Source of the DNA: an uncultured Rickettsiella sp. | Lineage (GTDB): Bacteria; Pseudomonadota; Gammaproteobacteria; Diplorickettsiales; Diplorickettsiaceae | Reading direction: 5' to 3' | NCBI GenBank assembly: GCA_947058615.1 | Contig: CAMSHF010000002.1 | Coordinates: 62,001 to 126,000 of the forward strand | Length of the DNA stretch: 64,000 nucleotides | Program-made: the position numbers and the translations under genes | Part shown: in pieces, positions 1-9,356 of the stretch | Layout: each line of letters opens with the position of its first letter | Position numbering within the stretch: the stretch's first letter is position 1 | The notes under the pieces: model-generated | What the model was told of the DNA's origin: nothing | The model's database searches: none | Seen by the model: only the letters and a program-made list of their open reading frames with translations

Positions 1-3000
1 TATCAATAATGTATTCTGATGGAAAAGAATAAAAATCATAGTGAAAGTCACGCTGCGCTTCCAACTTTCTCAGCACAGAAAAGCCGCGATCATGCCGCGT
101 GGTCGCACCAGGAAGAATCATCCAATCATAACGAAGATAAGTAATAGGTGTGCTAGGAAGGATCCAGTTCGTTACAGTTTTCCAGTGCCCTAATTGCTTA
201 CTTTTAGGATAACCCAAACGCTCGCGGATATTAAGCGCTCGCGTTTTATTAAGAATTTTATCAGGCATTGCAACAAAGCAGCATAGATCATTCGCTCTCC
301 CACTACCTAGTGCGCGATAAATAGCTGAATAAATATATGGACTTCCGTAATAAAGTGTATTGTTAATAAAATTAATTTCGGTTACAACGGCTCCATAGAT
401 TGGATTCATGAAGGGTTGCTTGTCCTGCGAAAATAGTTGCTTCGTATAGCCCTGACGTTGATAAGCCTGATCTAAGCGATAAAAATAATTACCTACGGCT
501 TCAGCTCTGCTGGCAACAGACTCAAACGCTTGTACTAAGGCCATAATTCCAATAGCCACTCCAGAAAAAATAACTGCACCGGCGCCCAAAACAGCTGCTG
601 TCGTAGTTGAACCCAGAGCAGCGGCTCCCAGACTCGATACGGATAACGACAAACTACCCGTATCCAAAGCCAGTTGTGCACTAAATATGACTTTCTCTTG
701 TTCCGTTTTGGCAGCATGAAGTTCTATACTATCTAGGACCACATTAGCCACGCCAAACAGGACAGCTAAACCTTCACCTATCCCTTGTTTCAAACCCAAT
801 TGAAAAAAAGTCTCTCGTTTTTCAGCTAAAACAATTTCTTCACGCAACAATGTTTTAACGATATCAACCACTTTGCTAACATCCATTAGCGTACTATGCG
901 CCATCTGCGCCAGATTAAGATAATGATGAACTTGCAGCGCTGTGTATAAAGGTCCTTGTTCTGTTTGAAACTGTACGCGGTCCTGGGTTTTCGCGAAATC
1001 AAAAATAGCTTGCACAGCAAAGGCCATATTTAATGCATCGACACTCTCTATATTGCCTACCGGATCTTTTAAAAATTCAGGGATGCTCTTTTTTGAAAAG
1101 CTTGCGCCCATGTTTTCATAGAATAGGTTTAGGTTTTCTCGAAGAATAGTAGAGGCAATTCCTTCTAGCTCTACGATACGAAGTTCGTGGTTATTCGCAT
1201 GCAGAAAATGGAGTTGTTCCCGACCTAAATAGCCTTCACGCGCGGTCTCTAAAATAGGAATCCAGTCGTTACTAAAGCTTGAAAATTGCTTAATAGCCGC
1301 GTACCAGTCCTGCGCTGATTTTAAGAGATGTAAGCCTTCTTCGTGACTAGCCGAAAAAAAGGATTGCTTAACCGGCTGCCACGCTTGTTCCAAATAATCT
1401 TTAGATCCGCTATAAACACTGATTAAGTCATTATTATCTGGCAATCTTCTTTGATATAGATCCGTCCTGTCCTCTGATGATAAAAGGGATAAAACGCGAT
1501 CCTTGAATGGAAAGCGCTTTAATAACGTTGCTTCTGAACTTTCCCCATCTACACTGTGTTCATAATGATCAACACCGATCGCTGCGATCCTTTCGTCTCC
1601 AATATTGAGCGCTTGACGGCCATTCTGACTCCGAAAAAGCTCATTTGTTTTAACCAAGACCAGTTGATTATCTAGCAACATGTTTTTGAATTGCTCAAAA
1701 TCAATTCTATCGCCCAGTTGCGCGATGCCTTCTTCCAATAAACGAGTCGCTTCAGGAAAGCGTGGTTGTACTGTTTGCAAATAGGTTTCGATCGTTTCAG
1801 AATCTTGCGCCTGTGCCAACATCTGAAAAACTTGATTTAAGCGATCGACATTTTCATCCAAAAGAAATATTTTTCCCGCCGAATTTTGGACGTGAACCAG
1901 CGCAAGTAATAAGGCATCTTGAACTCCCAATAAAATAACATGACCTCTTTGCCTTGCTTCCGCCAGATCGGTTATCCACGTGGACTCATCTGACTCCAAA
2001 CTAAAATCTACATGGCAGGAGACCCCTACGCTTCTTTGGCATCGTCTTCGCTTCGGAGTGTTTTCCTCTTCCGAACTCGATGCGAGGTTCACTCGGTTTC
2101 TTTTATTAGGCGAACGTTCAGGAGAAGACAAACGCTCGTCAGTAGAAATATGCTCCACTGTGCGCTGGTCCGAACGCTCGGTTAAAAAATCACGTTCTTC
2201 TTGAGACTGACTATTCATCACTAAGCCCATGAGCGCTACGGTTCTCGTATCGCTAAGCGATTTAAGATTGTTTACATACTTTATTGCTTGTCTTAGTGCC
2301 ATATTCGCTGCTTTTCGGACCATAGAATTCGAAACAAGTGTTTTGAGTTCAAAGATGAAAAGACTTTCTGCAAGCAATTCTTTTTGTGCATTAAAATAGG
2401 GAAGCGCAACAACGAGATCCGCACGCCCTTGGGCGGAATAATTAGGTTCAACAAAGACTCTGATTCGATGATTTTCTTGATTAAATCCCGCTATCATCCC
2501 TTGCAAGACGGCTTGGAAAATAGATTCCTTTCTTTGTCCTTCTACTTCACCTTGAAATAAACTTCGCAAGGGAAATAGTGTTTCTTGTACCTTATCTTTT
2601 AGGGTGGAAGAAAAGTCGAATAAATCCGTGTTCCCTGTTTTTGTTTTGAAAAAATCAGAAAAAATTAACGTTTTCAACTCATGAAAACGGCCTTCTTTTA
2701 ATGTGTCAACCGTTTCTCCTGCGTTAAAATCAGCTAAGTTAATACACTCTAAATCAATTGATGAAAAAAAATCCGCGCCTGTTTTTGTCGCATCCATTCT
2801 TATTGAAATTTTGTATAGTTCAGGCTGTTGACTTTTGCGCTGAGAACCTAACCAAGCTAAAGCCTCAGGCAATGGACTTTTTGGATGATTACGCGTTCGT
2901 GCTCCTGTTTCCGCGCTCAACTCAAAAACAATTGTTTTTTTCACACCTTGTTCCTGAACATCGATGACCAACATCGCAAATCGATCCTGTAAAGGATCAT

Positions 3001-4417
3001 TAAGTAATAAAAAAAATTTCTTATATTCGAGAAGATTATTCAAATTGTTATTTTGATCCTGTGGACTACCGTATGAAATGACATATCCCATCAAAAGCGA
3101 TACAAAAGAACGGAAATTGAGTTTGCCAAAACGGCTGTAGTAAAGGTCCATGAGACTTTTTTGAACCGCTCTTCGTCTTGTAGCAGCGTCTGATAGGTCT
3201 CTCATCGAGGACTCTAAAATTTGTCCAATCACGTCATTTTTAGTAGGTATTTGTGCTTTTGTAACGAAAATAATGTCTTCTTTCGTCTGTGCTACGCCTG
3301 CTAACCCATTCTCTTCATTGGCTAAATTAAAATTAACACCGGCAATAATCACGCTTTCATGATAGGTCCTTAAGCTCAACACATGTTGGAAATAACCTTT
3401 ATTTTCTATTTGACTAATCGCCTCTCTTGCGGTAGCCGTGCCTGTTTTTAATTCAATAATAATAGGAACACTGTGGCTTTGGCTGTTAGTACGACTCGTC
3501 ATCATAAGATCGGTGTAGCCATTTCCTGCAATACGTTCTACATAACAATCGATACGGTAGCGATTCTTAAAATTTAAGCTTAAACTGCCATATAGAAATC
3601 CGTGTGAAAAGGCTTCGGTTGATACCATACGCTCCATTCTTTTGAGGTAATTCTTTTTGTTTTTTCCAGATAGATTTGGATTCCTTTCTGAATGAGACGC
3701 CACTGCTTTTTGTGTCTGTGAGCTAAAGATAGGTTTGAATTCTTTAAAAAGTTCAACATTACCCGTCAAATAAGATTTCAATGCCCTTTCAACCTCTGCT
3801 TCCTCCAAACTAAATTTTTGGATTTCTCCTTCACCAATACCATTAATACTCGGATTGAATTGAATTTTCTCGAAGCCAAGTTCGAGTAATTTACGCTCAG
3901 ACTCTGCTGAAGAATCCCTATTCGGTTGAGGGATATACCCCGTTGAGTAAAATTCTTCTTTAAAGCGCAATCCTTCTGCATGATCCGTTTGCTTATAAGC
4001 TACATTAGCCAGTACAACATCTTTAAAAGCCACACCCGCATAAGGTCGTTCATTTATACGTCTACCTGCGTAAGGTGAATTTTCATTAAGAACAGTAATT
4101 GATCTAAAAACCAAGTACTTGTTGTTATTGTTGTTATTGACTCGGTTATCTATTTCAAACACAAAATCTAATGTGTTTTCGTCCTCTCCCCATTTCCAAA
4201 AACTCGCCGTGACTTGAAGATCTGTTTTTAATTGCGTGTATTGAAAATTGTAAACACCCCCTAAAAAATAAGCGATAAAAAACTCTTTTTTATCGGTAGA
4301 ATGAATTATCGGCATACGTTGAATAAATTGATCCATCACAGTAACAAAGCTTCTACCACGAGCTTTGCTTTTTTTGGTTATCAGTACTTGTATCATTTCT
4401 GGTAATTCTTGTGGCAT
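1..4417 (-). CDS. Giant toxin-like protein, two PD-(D/E)XK nuclease-like domains plus TcdA/TcdB-like pore region (5' part; runs off left edge)
   Basis: I translated the minus strand from the ATG at 4417 (AGGA seven bases upstream) to the left edge and met no stop, giving at least 1472 codons; the C-terminus is outside the window. Residues ~280-350 hold a PD-(D/E)XK-type core: D303 in a YTDLMM strand, then E322-L-K324, followed by a QIENKGY helix. Residues ~640-730 repeat the fold: GRADLVV with D667, then E690-L-K692 and RQAIKYV. Both look catalytically intact. A Ser/Glu/Arg-rich linker (~730-800) contains KRNR and KRRR. Residues ~1255-1294 are a Gly/Ala-rich hydrophobic segment, and ~1418-1450 carry ILPSTP and LPGATTRHDRGF, which resemble the TcdA/TcdB pore-forming family of large toxins. 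Twin nuclease domains recall Wolbachia CifB-type proteins, but no cifA-like partner lies upstream. I see no N-terminal signal peptide. Host-directed toxin activity is inferred. Confidence 0.82.
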   Translation of the reverse strand, partial: MPQELPEMIQVLITKKSKARGRSFVTVMDQFIQRMPIIHSTDKKEFFIAYFLGGVYNFQYTQLKTDLQVTASFWKWGEDENTLDFVFEIDNRVNNNNNNKYLVFRSITVLNENSPYAGRRINERPYAGVAFKDVVLANVAYKQTDHAEGLRFKEEFYSTGYIPQPNRDSSAESERKLLELGFEKIQFNPSINGIGEGEIQKFSLEEAEVERALKSYLTGNVELFKEFKPIFSSQTQKAVASHSERNPNLSGKNKKNYLKRMERMVSTEAFSHGFLYGSLSLNFKNRYRIDCYVERIAGNGYTDLMMTSRTNSQSHSVPIIIELKTGTATAREAISQIENKGYFQHVLSLRTYHESVIIAGVNFNLANEENGLAGVAQTKEDIIFVTKAQIPTKNDVIGQILESSMRDLSDAATRRRAVQKSLMDLYYSRFGKLNFRSFVSLLMGYVISYGSPQDQNNNLNNLLEYKKFFLLLNDPLQDRFAMLVIDVQEQGVKKTIVFELSAETGARTRNHPKSPLPEALAWLGSQRKSQQPELYKISIRMDATKTGADFFSSIDLECINLADFNAGETVDTLKEGRFHELKTLIFSDFFKTKTGNTDLFDFSSTLKDKVQETLFPLRSLFQGEVEGQRKESIFQAVLQGMIAGFNQENHRIRVFVEPNYSAQGRADLVVALPYFNAQKELLAESLFIFELKTLVSNSMVRKAANMALRQAIKYVNNLKSLSDTRTVALMGLVMNSQSQEERDFLTERSDQRTVEHISTDERLSSPERSPNKRNRVNLASSSEEENTPKRRRCQRSVGVSCHVDFSLESDESTWITDLAEARQRGHVILLGVQDALLLALVHVQNSAGKIFLLDENVDRLNQVFQMLAQAQDSETIETYLQTVQPRFPEATRLLEEGIAQLGDRIDFEQFKNMLLDNQLVLVKTNELFRSQNGRQALNIGDERIAAIGVDHYEHSVDGESSEATLLKRFPFKDRVLSLLSSEDRTDLYQRRLPDNNDLISVYSGSKDYLEQAWQPVKQSFFSASHEEGLHLLKSAQDWYAAIKQFSSFSNDWIPILETAREGYLGREQLHFLHANNHELRIVELEGIASTILRENLNLFYENMGASFSKKSIPEFLKDPVGNIESVDALNMAFAVQAIFDFAKTQDRVQFQTEQGPLYTALQVHHYLNLAQMAHSTLMDVSKVVDIVKTLLREEIVLAEKRETFFQLGLKQGIGEGLAVLFGVANVVLDSIELHAAKTEQEKVIFSAQLALDTGSLSLSVSSLGAAALGSTTTAAVLGAGAVIFSGVAIGIMALVQAFESVASRAEAVGNYFYRLDQAYQRQGYTKQLFSQDKQPFMNPIYGAVVTEINFINNTLYYGSPYIYSAIYRALGSGRANDLCCFVAMPDKILNKTRALNIRERLGYPKSKQLGHWKTVTNWILPSTPITYLRYDWMILPGATTRHDRGFSVLRKLEAQRDFHYDFYSFPSEYIID

Positions 4418-4721
4418 GAAAAATCCTGTCGTGTATTGTTGTTATAAGACTAAAATTCAATAAAAACGTTATCATTCTCTAAAAAAATAAAAAATTTATT
4501 AACAAATCATTTAGTTTTGAATGAGAGATGAGGTTGCCAAATTGGCGAAAAAAGCGGACATGGTATAACAATCCACACTAAACTAATAATTTTAATTTTT
4601 TACTGTAATAGATTAGTAAGTAAATTAAGGCCGGCTAGCCCTTAATTATTGTTAGATATATTTTGGTTATGGTAATTCAAAGTGGGAAAAACCCGAAAGA
4701 CCCGAAAGACCCTGATTTAAC
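4418..4721. other. AT-rich non-coding stretch between the giant gene and tRNA-Lys
   Basis: No convincing ORF. It contains an imperfect inverted repeat around 4624-4648 (AATTAAGG and CCTTAATT arms around a GC-rich centre) and 2.5 tandem copies of CCCGAAAGA at 4691-4712, just downstream of the tRNA. The giant gene's promoter must lie here, but the AT richness prevents a clear call. Confidence 0.5.
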
Positions 4722-4797
4722 TGGTGGGCCGTGATGGAATCGAACCATCGACCAATAGATTAAAAGTCTACTGCTCTACCAACTGAGCTAACGGCCC
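4722..4797 (-). tRNA. tRNA-Lys (anticodon TTT), CCA encoded
   Basis: The minus strand folds as a complete 76-nt cloverleaf. The acceptor GGGCCGT pairs with ACGGCCC, the D-loop region reads TAGCTCAGTTGGTAGAGC, the anticodon loop is CTTTTAA, and the T arm carries GGTTCGATTCC. The discriminator is A, followed by an encoded CCA. The TTT anticodon reads AAA/AAG lysine codons. Confidence 0.97.
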
Positions 4798-4815
4798 ATA
4801 AAAACGAAAGCCGAG

Positions 4816-4844
4816 ATTGTAGACAATTTATTGGTGAATAGCAA
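4816..4844 (-). promoter_or_regulatory. Sigma70 promoter of tRNA-Lys
   Basis: On the minus strand a -35 TTGCTA (4839-4844) and a -10 TACAAT (4816-4821) are separated by 17 bp. They sit about 19 bp before the tRNA 5' end. The GC-rich sequence just after the -10 is typical of stable-RNA promoters under growth-rate/stringent control. Confidence 0.75.
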
Positions 4845-5141
4845 TCCTAACACGCATTCTTTTTCGAATACTCATTAGATAAAAGTTTATTTTTAGTATG
4901 GGTAATTTTTTTAAACTCCTAAAAGTCCAGTGAAAAAGCAAGAAGTTACTAATAAAACAACTCCAACTAAAATAGCCTAACTCGACTTTAAACAAAAAAC
5001 AAAGTTTTTTGGGTAACCTAGTGCTAAGAGATACGAAAATCCCAACACTATGGGTAATAAGAGTGCCTATTAATGATCATTATTATCAATCAAAAGGGGT
5101 GGTTTACTCAGGGTTTTAAAGCTTAGTGAGAGGAAGGGGGC
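4845..5141. other. Non-coding stretch downstream of the OPT transporter
   Basis: I see no gene. One minus frame gives a 21-codon hydrophobic peptide directly after a stop codon, without a start or ribosome-binding site; I do not call it. No clear intrinsic terminator for the transporter gene was found. Confidence 0.4.
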
Positions 5142-7103
5142 TTACTTTTTCAAACGGATAGCCCAATAGAAACAGGCCGCTAAAGCCAATAAACTTAAAA
5201 AACCCAACACACTGGCAAATACTTCCCATCTGGGAGGTAAAATAGCCAATAAGCAAGTACTTCCTGTAATGGATAAAGGAATAGCCAATAAGACATCCAT
5301 TAACGCCGCACCGGCAACTAACCCACAACTTAACAAAACAGCATCATGAGGTTGAAAATCCAAGGGTGATGTTGAATCTCCGCGCTTTCTTTGTAAATAA
5401 CATTTAACGGCATAAGCAAACAAACTTCCAATAAATAAAGGCGTTGAAGAACTTAAAGGGAGATAAATTCCCATACCGACACCTAATAATGAAACTTTAA
5501 TCTTTGTTAGCGTATTCACTAGAATTAATATCAGTATGATCGTTGCACCGATGCCTAATAAAGTCCAAGGTAGATCATGATTAAATACACTTTGTGTTAA
5601 TCCCGCCATCATCGCCGCAGGGGGCGCTGATAGCGTTTGTTGTGGATCCATGCCAGCATGAGGTAATACGGTGGTTAATCCATAGACATTAAAAAGTAAT
5701 TGCATGACATAGGGAATAACGATTGCCGCGATCAGCACACCGATTATTAACATGATTTGTTGTTGGCGAGGGATTGCACCGATCAAATGGCCAACCTTTA
5801 AATCTTGAATATTGTCATTCGCTATGCATGCCGCGCCGGCTACCACGGCACCTATCATGATCGTCATGGCTGCTGCATTAAGTAACTGTGAAGCCAATAA
5901 TTCATGCCCTTTTAAAAATAATAAGCCGCGTAAAATTAATGCCATAAATAACAAACCTGAAATAACGATCGCTGAACCGGGACTCGCTGTCACACCTACC
6001 AAACCTGAAAAATAACCGCAGAGTGCTGCAAATACAAAACCGATAAGTAGTACATAACAAACAGCCCCGATAATAAATAATGGTGGACAAGCAAACATTA
6101 AACTCGGTAGTGGTAATAAATAATCGAATAAAAAATAGATACTTAGAACCACTAAACCTAATCCTCCAAATAAATAATTCAGCGGTATATCTTGTTCAGT
6201 TAAAGGTAATTGAGATTTTCGAGGATGAAATAAACCTTGTAAAGATAAACGTAGGCTGAGATAAAAAGGTCGAAACAAATGTAATAAAGTCCACAACCCC
6301 GCGGCTAACATGGCGCCTAAACCAATATAATGGATGTCATTTGCATAAACGCTTAAGCTTTTTTCCAAAATAAAGGTTTTACCTACGGGTGTAAAATAAC
6401 TTAATAACGGCAAACTGATCCCCCATGCAATGAAGGCGCCTAACAACAAACTAAGGCCTACATTCCAACCGATTAAGTAACCTACACCAATTAAAGCGGG
6501 TGCAAAACCTAAACCAAAGCCCATAATATTGGATGATCCAAACACGTACCATTTTTCAATGGATACCGCAATTATTTTTAAACCCGTTTGTGCAAATTCC
6601 AAACCCGCACCTAAACTGGTACCAACTAGCATTTTTTTAATATGAAAGGTTTGTTTTTGACTTAACTTTAACACTTCGGATATTGCACGCGCTTCTGGAA
6701 AATGAAGTTGTGGTGTACTGATTAAAATTCTACGTAGAGGAATCGAAAATAGAATACCTAATAATCCGCCTAATAAAGCAATCGCACAATTGGCGAAATA
6801 AGGAAAGTAATGCCAATAGCCGATGATAACTAAGGCGGGAATAGTAAATACGATGCCGCCTGCAACAGCTTCACCAGCAGAGGCCGCCGTCTGAATCAAA
6901 TTGGCTTCAAAAATATTTCCGTCATGAAACAAGCGAAGTATCGCCATCGCTAAAATAGCAGCGGGTATAGACGCTGAAGGTAAGATTCCAACTTTTAAAG
7001 CGAGATAAGTACTTGATGCGGCTAATAATATGGCTAAAAAGATCCCTAAAAAGACCACTCTTAAAGTGATTACGCCCGATTGCTGTTGACTCTCATGATG
7101 CAT
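5142..7103 (-). CDS. OPT family oligopeptide transporter
   Basis: The 653-residue protein is almost entirely hydrophobic, with roughly 14-16 membrane helices, and begins LRVVFLGIFLAILLAASSTY, the usual first helix of the bacterial OPT (oligopeptide transporter) family. Family members are inner-membrane symporters for small peptides or metal chelates; the substrate cannot be read from sequence. Gly/Pro-rich helix breaks such as SGLVGVTASPGSAIVISG fit the family. The gene starts only 9 bp after serS ends, so the two probably share a transcript and the ribosome-binding site lies inside the serS tail. Peptide uptake suits an amino-acid-scavenging intracellular bacterium. Confidence 0.9.
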   Translation of the reverse strand: MHHESQQQSGVITLRVVFLGIFLAILLAASSTYLALKVGILPSASIPAAILAMAILRLFHDGNIFEANLIQTAASAGEAVAGGIVFTIPALVIIGYWHYFPYFANCAIALLGGLLGILFSIPLRRILISTPQLHFPEARAISEVLKLSQKQTFHIKKMLVGTSLGAGLEFAQTGLKIIAVSIEKWYVFGSSNIMGFGLGFAPALIGVGYLIGWNVGLSLLLGAFIAWGISLPLLSYFTPVGKTFILEKSLSVYANDIHYIGLGAMLAAGLWTLLHLFRPFYLSLRLSLQGLFHPRKSQLPLTEQDIPLNYLFGGLGLVVLSIYFLFDYLLPLPSLMFACPPLFIIGAVCYVLLIGFVFAALCGYFSGLVGVTASPGSAIVISGLLFMALILRGLLFLKGHELLASQLLNAAAMTIMIGAVVAGAACIANDNIQDLKVGHLIGAIPRQQQIMLIIGVLIAAIVIPYVMQLLFNVYGLTTVLPHAGMDPQQTLSAPPAAMMAGLTQSVFNHDLPWTLLGIGATIILILILVNTLTKIKVSLLGVGMGIYLPLSSSTPLFIGSLFAYAVKCYLQRKRGDSTSPLDFQPHDAVLLSCGLVAGAALMDVLLAIPLSITGSTCLLAILPPRWEVFASVLGFLSLLALAACFYWAIRLKK

Positions 7104-7112
7104 AGTTTTGCT

Positions 7113-8387
7113 TTAAATGAAATCTTCTTGAATATAATCTTTTAATACTTTTGGAATACGTATTTTCCCTTCTTTAGTTTGATAATTTTCTATCAATGCA
7201 ACTAATGTACGCCCCACAGCTAAACCCGAACCATTCAGTGTGTGCAGCAATTCAGTCTTACCTGTTTCAGGATTACGCCAACGCGCCGCTAAACGACGCG
7301 CTTGAAAGGATTCAAAATTGCTACACGACGAAATTTCGCGATAGGTATTTTGACTCGGCAACCAGACCTCGAGATCATAGGTTTTGGCTGAACTGAAACC
7401 CAAATCACCAGTGCATAAGGATATAACACGATAAGGCAATTCTAATTTTTGCAATATCGTTTCGGCCTCATGCGTTAACTCTTCCAAAGCGTGATAGGAA
7501 TTCTTAGGCTCGACAAAACGAATTAATTCTACTTTCTCAAATTGATGTTGACGGATCATCCCTCGTGTATCTTTACCATAAGAACCTGCTTCGCTACGAA
7601 AACAAGGCGTGTGTGCGACATATTTTTTAGGTAAGTCTGTTGCCGCATAAATAATATCACGAGCGAGATTAGTCACCGAAACTTCAGCGGTAGGAATAAG
7701 ATAAAAACCTGGCTCGCCTTTTAAACAAAATAAATCTCCAGCAAAACCAGGTAACTGACCCGTACCGATTAAGCTTGTCGTATTAGCAATATAAGGCACA
7801 TAAACCTCTTGATAAGCATGTTCTTTAGTATGAACCTCTAACATAAATTGAATCAGTGCACGCTGTAACTTGGCTAACTTATCCACTAACACCACAAATC
7901 GTGATCCTGTAATCTTTGATGCACTCTCAAAATTCATGAAACCCTTCGCTTCACCTAATGCCACATGATCTTTAACGGCAAAGTTGAATTGTGGAATCTT
8001 TCCCCAATGTCGTATTGTTTTATTTTGCGATTCATCCAAACCAATAGGAACTGACTCATGGGGTAAGTTAGGAATGGTCAAATAAATAGCGGATAACTCT
8101 TCTAATACATCCTTAAGCTGACTTTCACAGATCTCCCGTTGCTTTTTTATTCCATTCACTTCTTCGAGTAAGGTCGTGATAGATTCTCCTTTAGCTTTTG
8201 CTAAACCGATTGCTTTTGCGCTACGATTACTCGTATTTTGTAAGGTTTCCGTCTCAGATTGCAACTCTTTGCGGCGTGTTTCTAGACGCGATATCAAGCG
8301 GGTGTCCAATTGATAGCCGCGACTTGCCAATTGCTTCGCAATTTTCTCAATTTGAATATCATTACGTAAATATTTTGGATCTAACAT
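7113..8387 (-). CDS. serS: Seryl-tRNA synthetase
   Basis: The cytoplasmic enzyme charges tRNA-Ser and tRNA-Sec with serine. The 424 residues match the family length. Residues ~28-105 form the antiparallel coiled coil that grips the long variable arm of tRNA-Ser. The class II catalytic core follows: GTGQLPGF (208-215), PTAEVSVTN (232-240), motif 2 [14 protein letters not shown] (263-276) and motif 3 GSGLAVGR (386-393). It is the first gene of a two-gene minus-strand unit with the OPT transporter. folD diverges from it across a 48-bp gap that must hold both promoters. Confidence 0.98.
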   Translation of the reverse strand: MLDPKYLRNDIQIEKIAKQLASRGYQLDTRLISRLETRRKELQSETETLQNTSNRSAKAIGLAKAKGESITTLLEEVNGIKKQREICESQLKDVLEELSAIYLTIPNLPHESVPIGLDESQNKTIRHWGKIPQFNFAVKDHVALGEAKGFMNFESASKITGSRFVVLVDKLAKLQRALIQFMLEVHTKEHAYQEVYVPYIANTTSLIGTGQLPGFAGDLFCLKGEPGFYLIPTAEVSVTNLARDIIYAATDLPKKYVAHTPCFRSEAGSYGKDTRGMIRQHQFEKVELIRFVEPKNSYHALEELTHEAETILQKLELPYRVISLCTGDLGFSSAKTYDLEVWLPSQNTYREISSCSNFESFQARRLAARWRNPETGKTELLHTLNGSGLAVGRTLVALIENYQTKEGKIRIPKVLKDYIQEDFI

Positions 8388-8435
8388 ATAATGGCCTAAA
8401 TTGCTCTTTTTTAAAACGGTAAGCTAAAGATAATT

Positions 8436-9290
8436 ATGAACGCAAATATCATTGATGGCAAAGCAATTGCTCAACAAATACGTAGTGAACTTAAACATCG
8501 CTTGCAAAAACGGCACACAAAAGGCCTAATCACTCCGGGCTTGGCAGTGATTTTAGTCGGAGACGATATCGCTTCGCAAATTTATGTACGCAATAAACGT
8601 GATGCCTGTCAGGATGTCGGAATAAACTCTTTTGCTTATGATTTACCCCGTTCGACAACTGAAATTGAGCTGCTGACATTGATCCAAAAACTCAATATCG
8701 ATCCTCAAGTGCACGGTATATTGATCCAATTACCCCTTCCACCCGCTATCCATACTGCCCATATTCTAGAAAGTATCGACCCCAAAAAAGATGTTGATGG
8801 TTTTCATCCAAACAATCTAGGCCTTCTAGCGCAAGGCCGTCCTTTTTTACGTCCTTGCACGCCTTATGGCGTGATGCGCTTATTTGAAATGAAAAAAATT
8901 TCACTCAAGGGTTTAAATGCTGTCATCATTGGAACCTCAAATATCGTCGGCAAGCCTATGGCCTTCGAACTGCTGAACGCCGGTTGTACGATTACTGTAT
9001 GTCATAGTGCCACACGTCAGTTACAACAACACATCCAACAAGCTGATTTGTTAGTCAGTGCCATAGGCAAAGCCGACATTATTCAGACTCCATGGATTAA
9101 ACCTAAAGCGATTGTGATTGATATTGGCATCACCCGCAATGCGAACGGCAAACTCCATGGCGATATTGATTTCGCCACCGCCAAAGAGATTGCCAGTTAT
9201 ATTACGCCGGTACCTGGCGGTGTAGGACCGATGACTGTCGCAATGTTATTAGAAAATACTCTATTTGCTGCAGAAAATAATCCCAATTAA
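8436..9290 (+). CDS. folD: Bifunctional methylenetetrahydrofolate dehydrogenase/cyclohydrolase
   Basis: FolD interconverts 5,10-methylene-THF and 10-formyl-THF through methenyl-THF using NADP, supplying one-carbon units for purines and initiator formyl-Met-tRNA. The 284-residue length is typical. The signature YVRNKRDAC includes the catalytic lysine, DVDGFHP marks the folate site, a Rossmann segment reads GTSNIVGKPMA, and the C-terminal PGGVGPMTVAMLLENT is diagnostic. It is a single plus-strand gene, divergent from serS and convergent with the thiamine operon. Confidence 0.98.
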   Translation: MNANIIDGKAIAQQIRSELKHRLQKRHTKGLITPGLAVILVGDDIASQIYVRNKRDACQDVGINSFAYDLPRSTTEIELLTLIQKLNIDPQVHGILIQLPLPPAIHTAHILESIDPKKDVDGFHPNNLGLLAQGRPFLRPCTPYGVMRLFEMKKISLKGLNAVIIGTSNIVGKPMAFELLNAGCTITVCHSATRQLQQHIQQADLLVSAIGKADIIQTPWIKPKAIVIDIGITRNANGKLHGDIDFATAKEIASYITPVPGGVGPMTVAMLLENTLFAAENNPN

Positions 9291-9356
9291 CGCTCGTCTT
9301 ATGCGAAAAACTCCTTAATTGGTTATGGGATAAACTTATGAATAAAAAAATCAAAC

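Noticed and set aside
1980..2204. Short frames on both strands within 500-4000
   Set aside because: All lie inside the continuous 1472-codon minus frame, which shows domain structure; the short ones are shadows.
4691..4712. Tandem CCCGAAAGA repeat after tRNA-Lys as a possible CRISPR or attachment site
   Set aside because: Only 2.5 copies of 9 bp with no spacers, and no integrase nearby; probably simple-sequence slippage.
4880..4980. A 21-codon hydrophobic peptide on the minus strand (ILVGVVLLVTS)
   Set aside because: It follows a stop codon directly, with no start codon or ribosome-binding site.
4418..5141. Search for a cifA-like partner gene next to the giant nuclease toxin
   Set aside because: No ORF of suitable size exists upstream; the stretch holds only a tRNA and non-coding DNA.
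5116..5328. A 70-codon minus frame overlapping the end of the OPT transporter
   Set aside because: It runs in a different frame over the well-conserved transporter C-terminus and has no ribosome-binding site.
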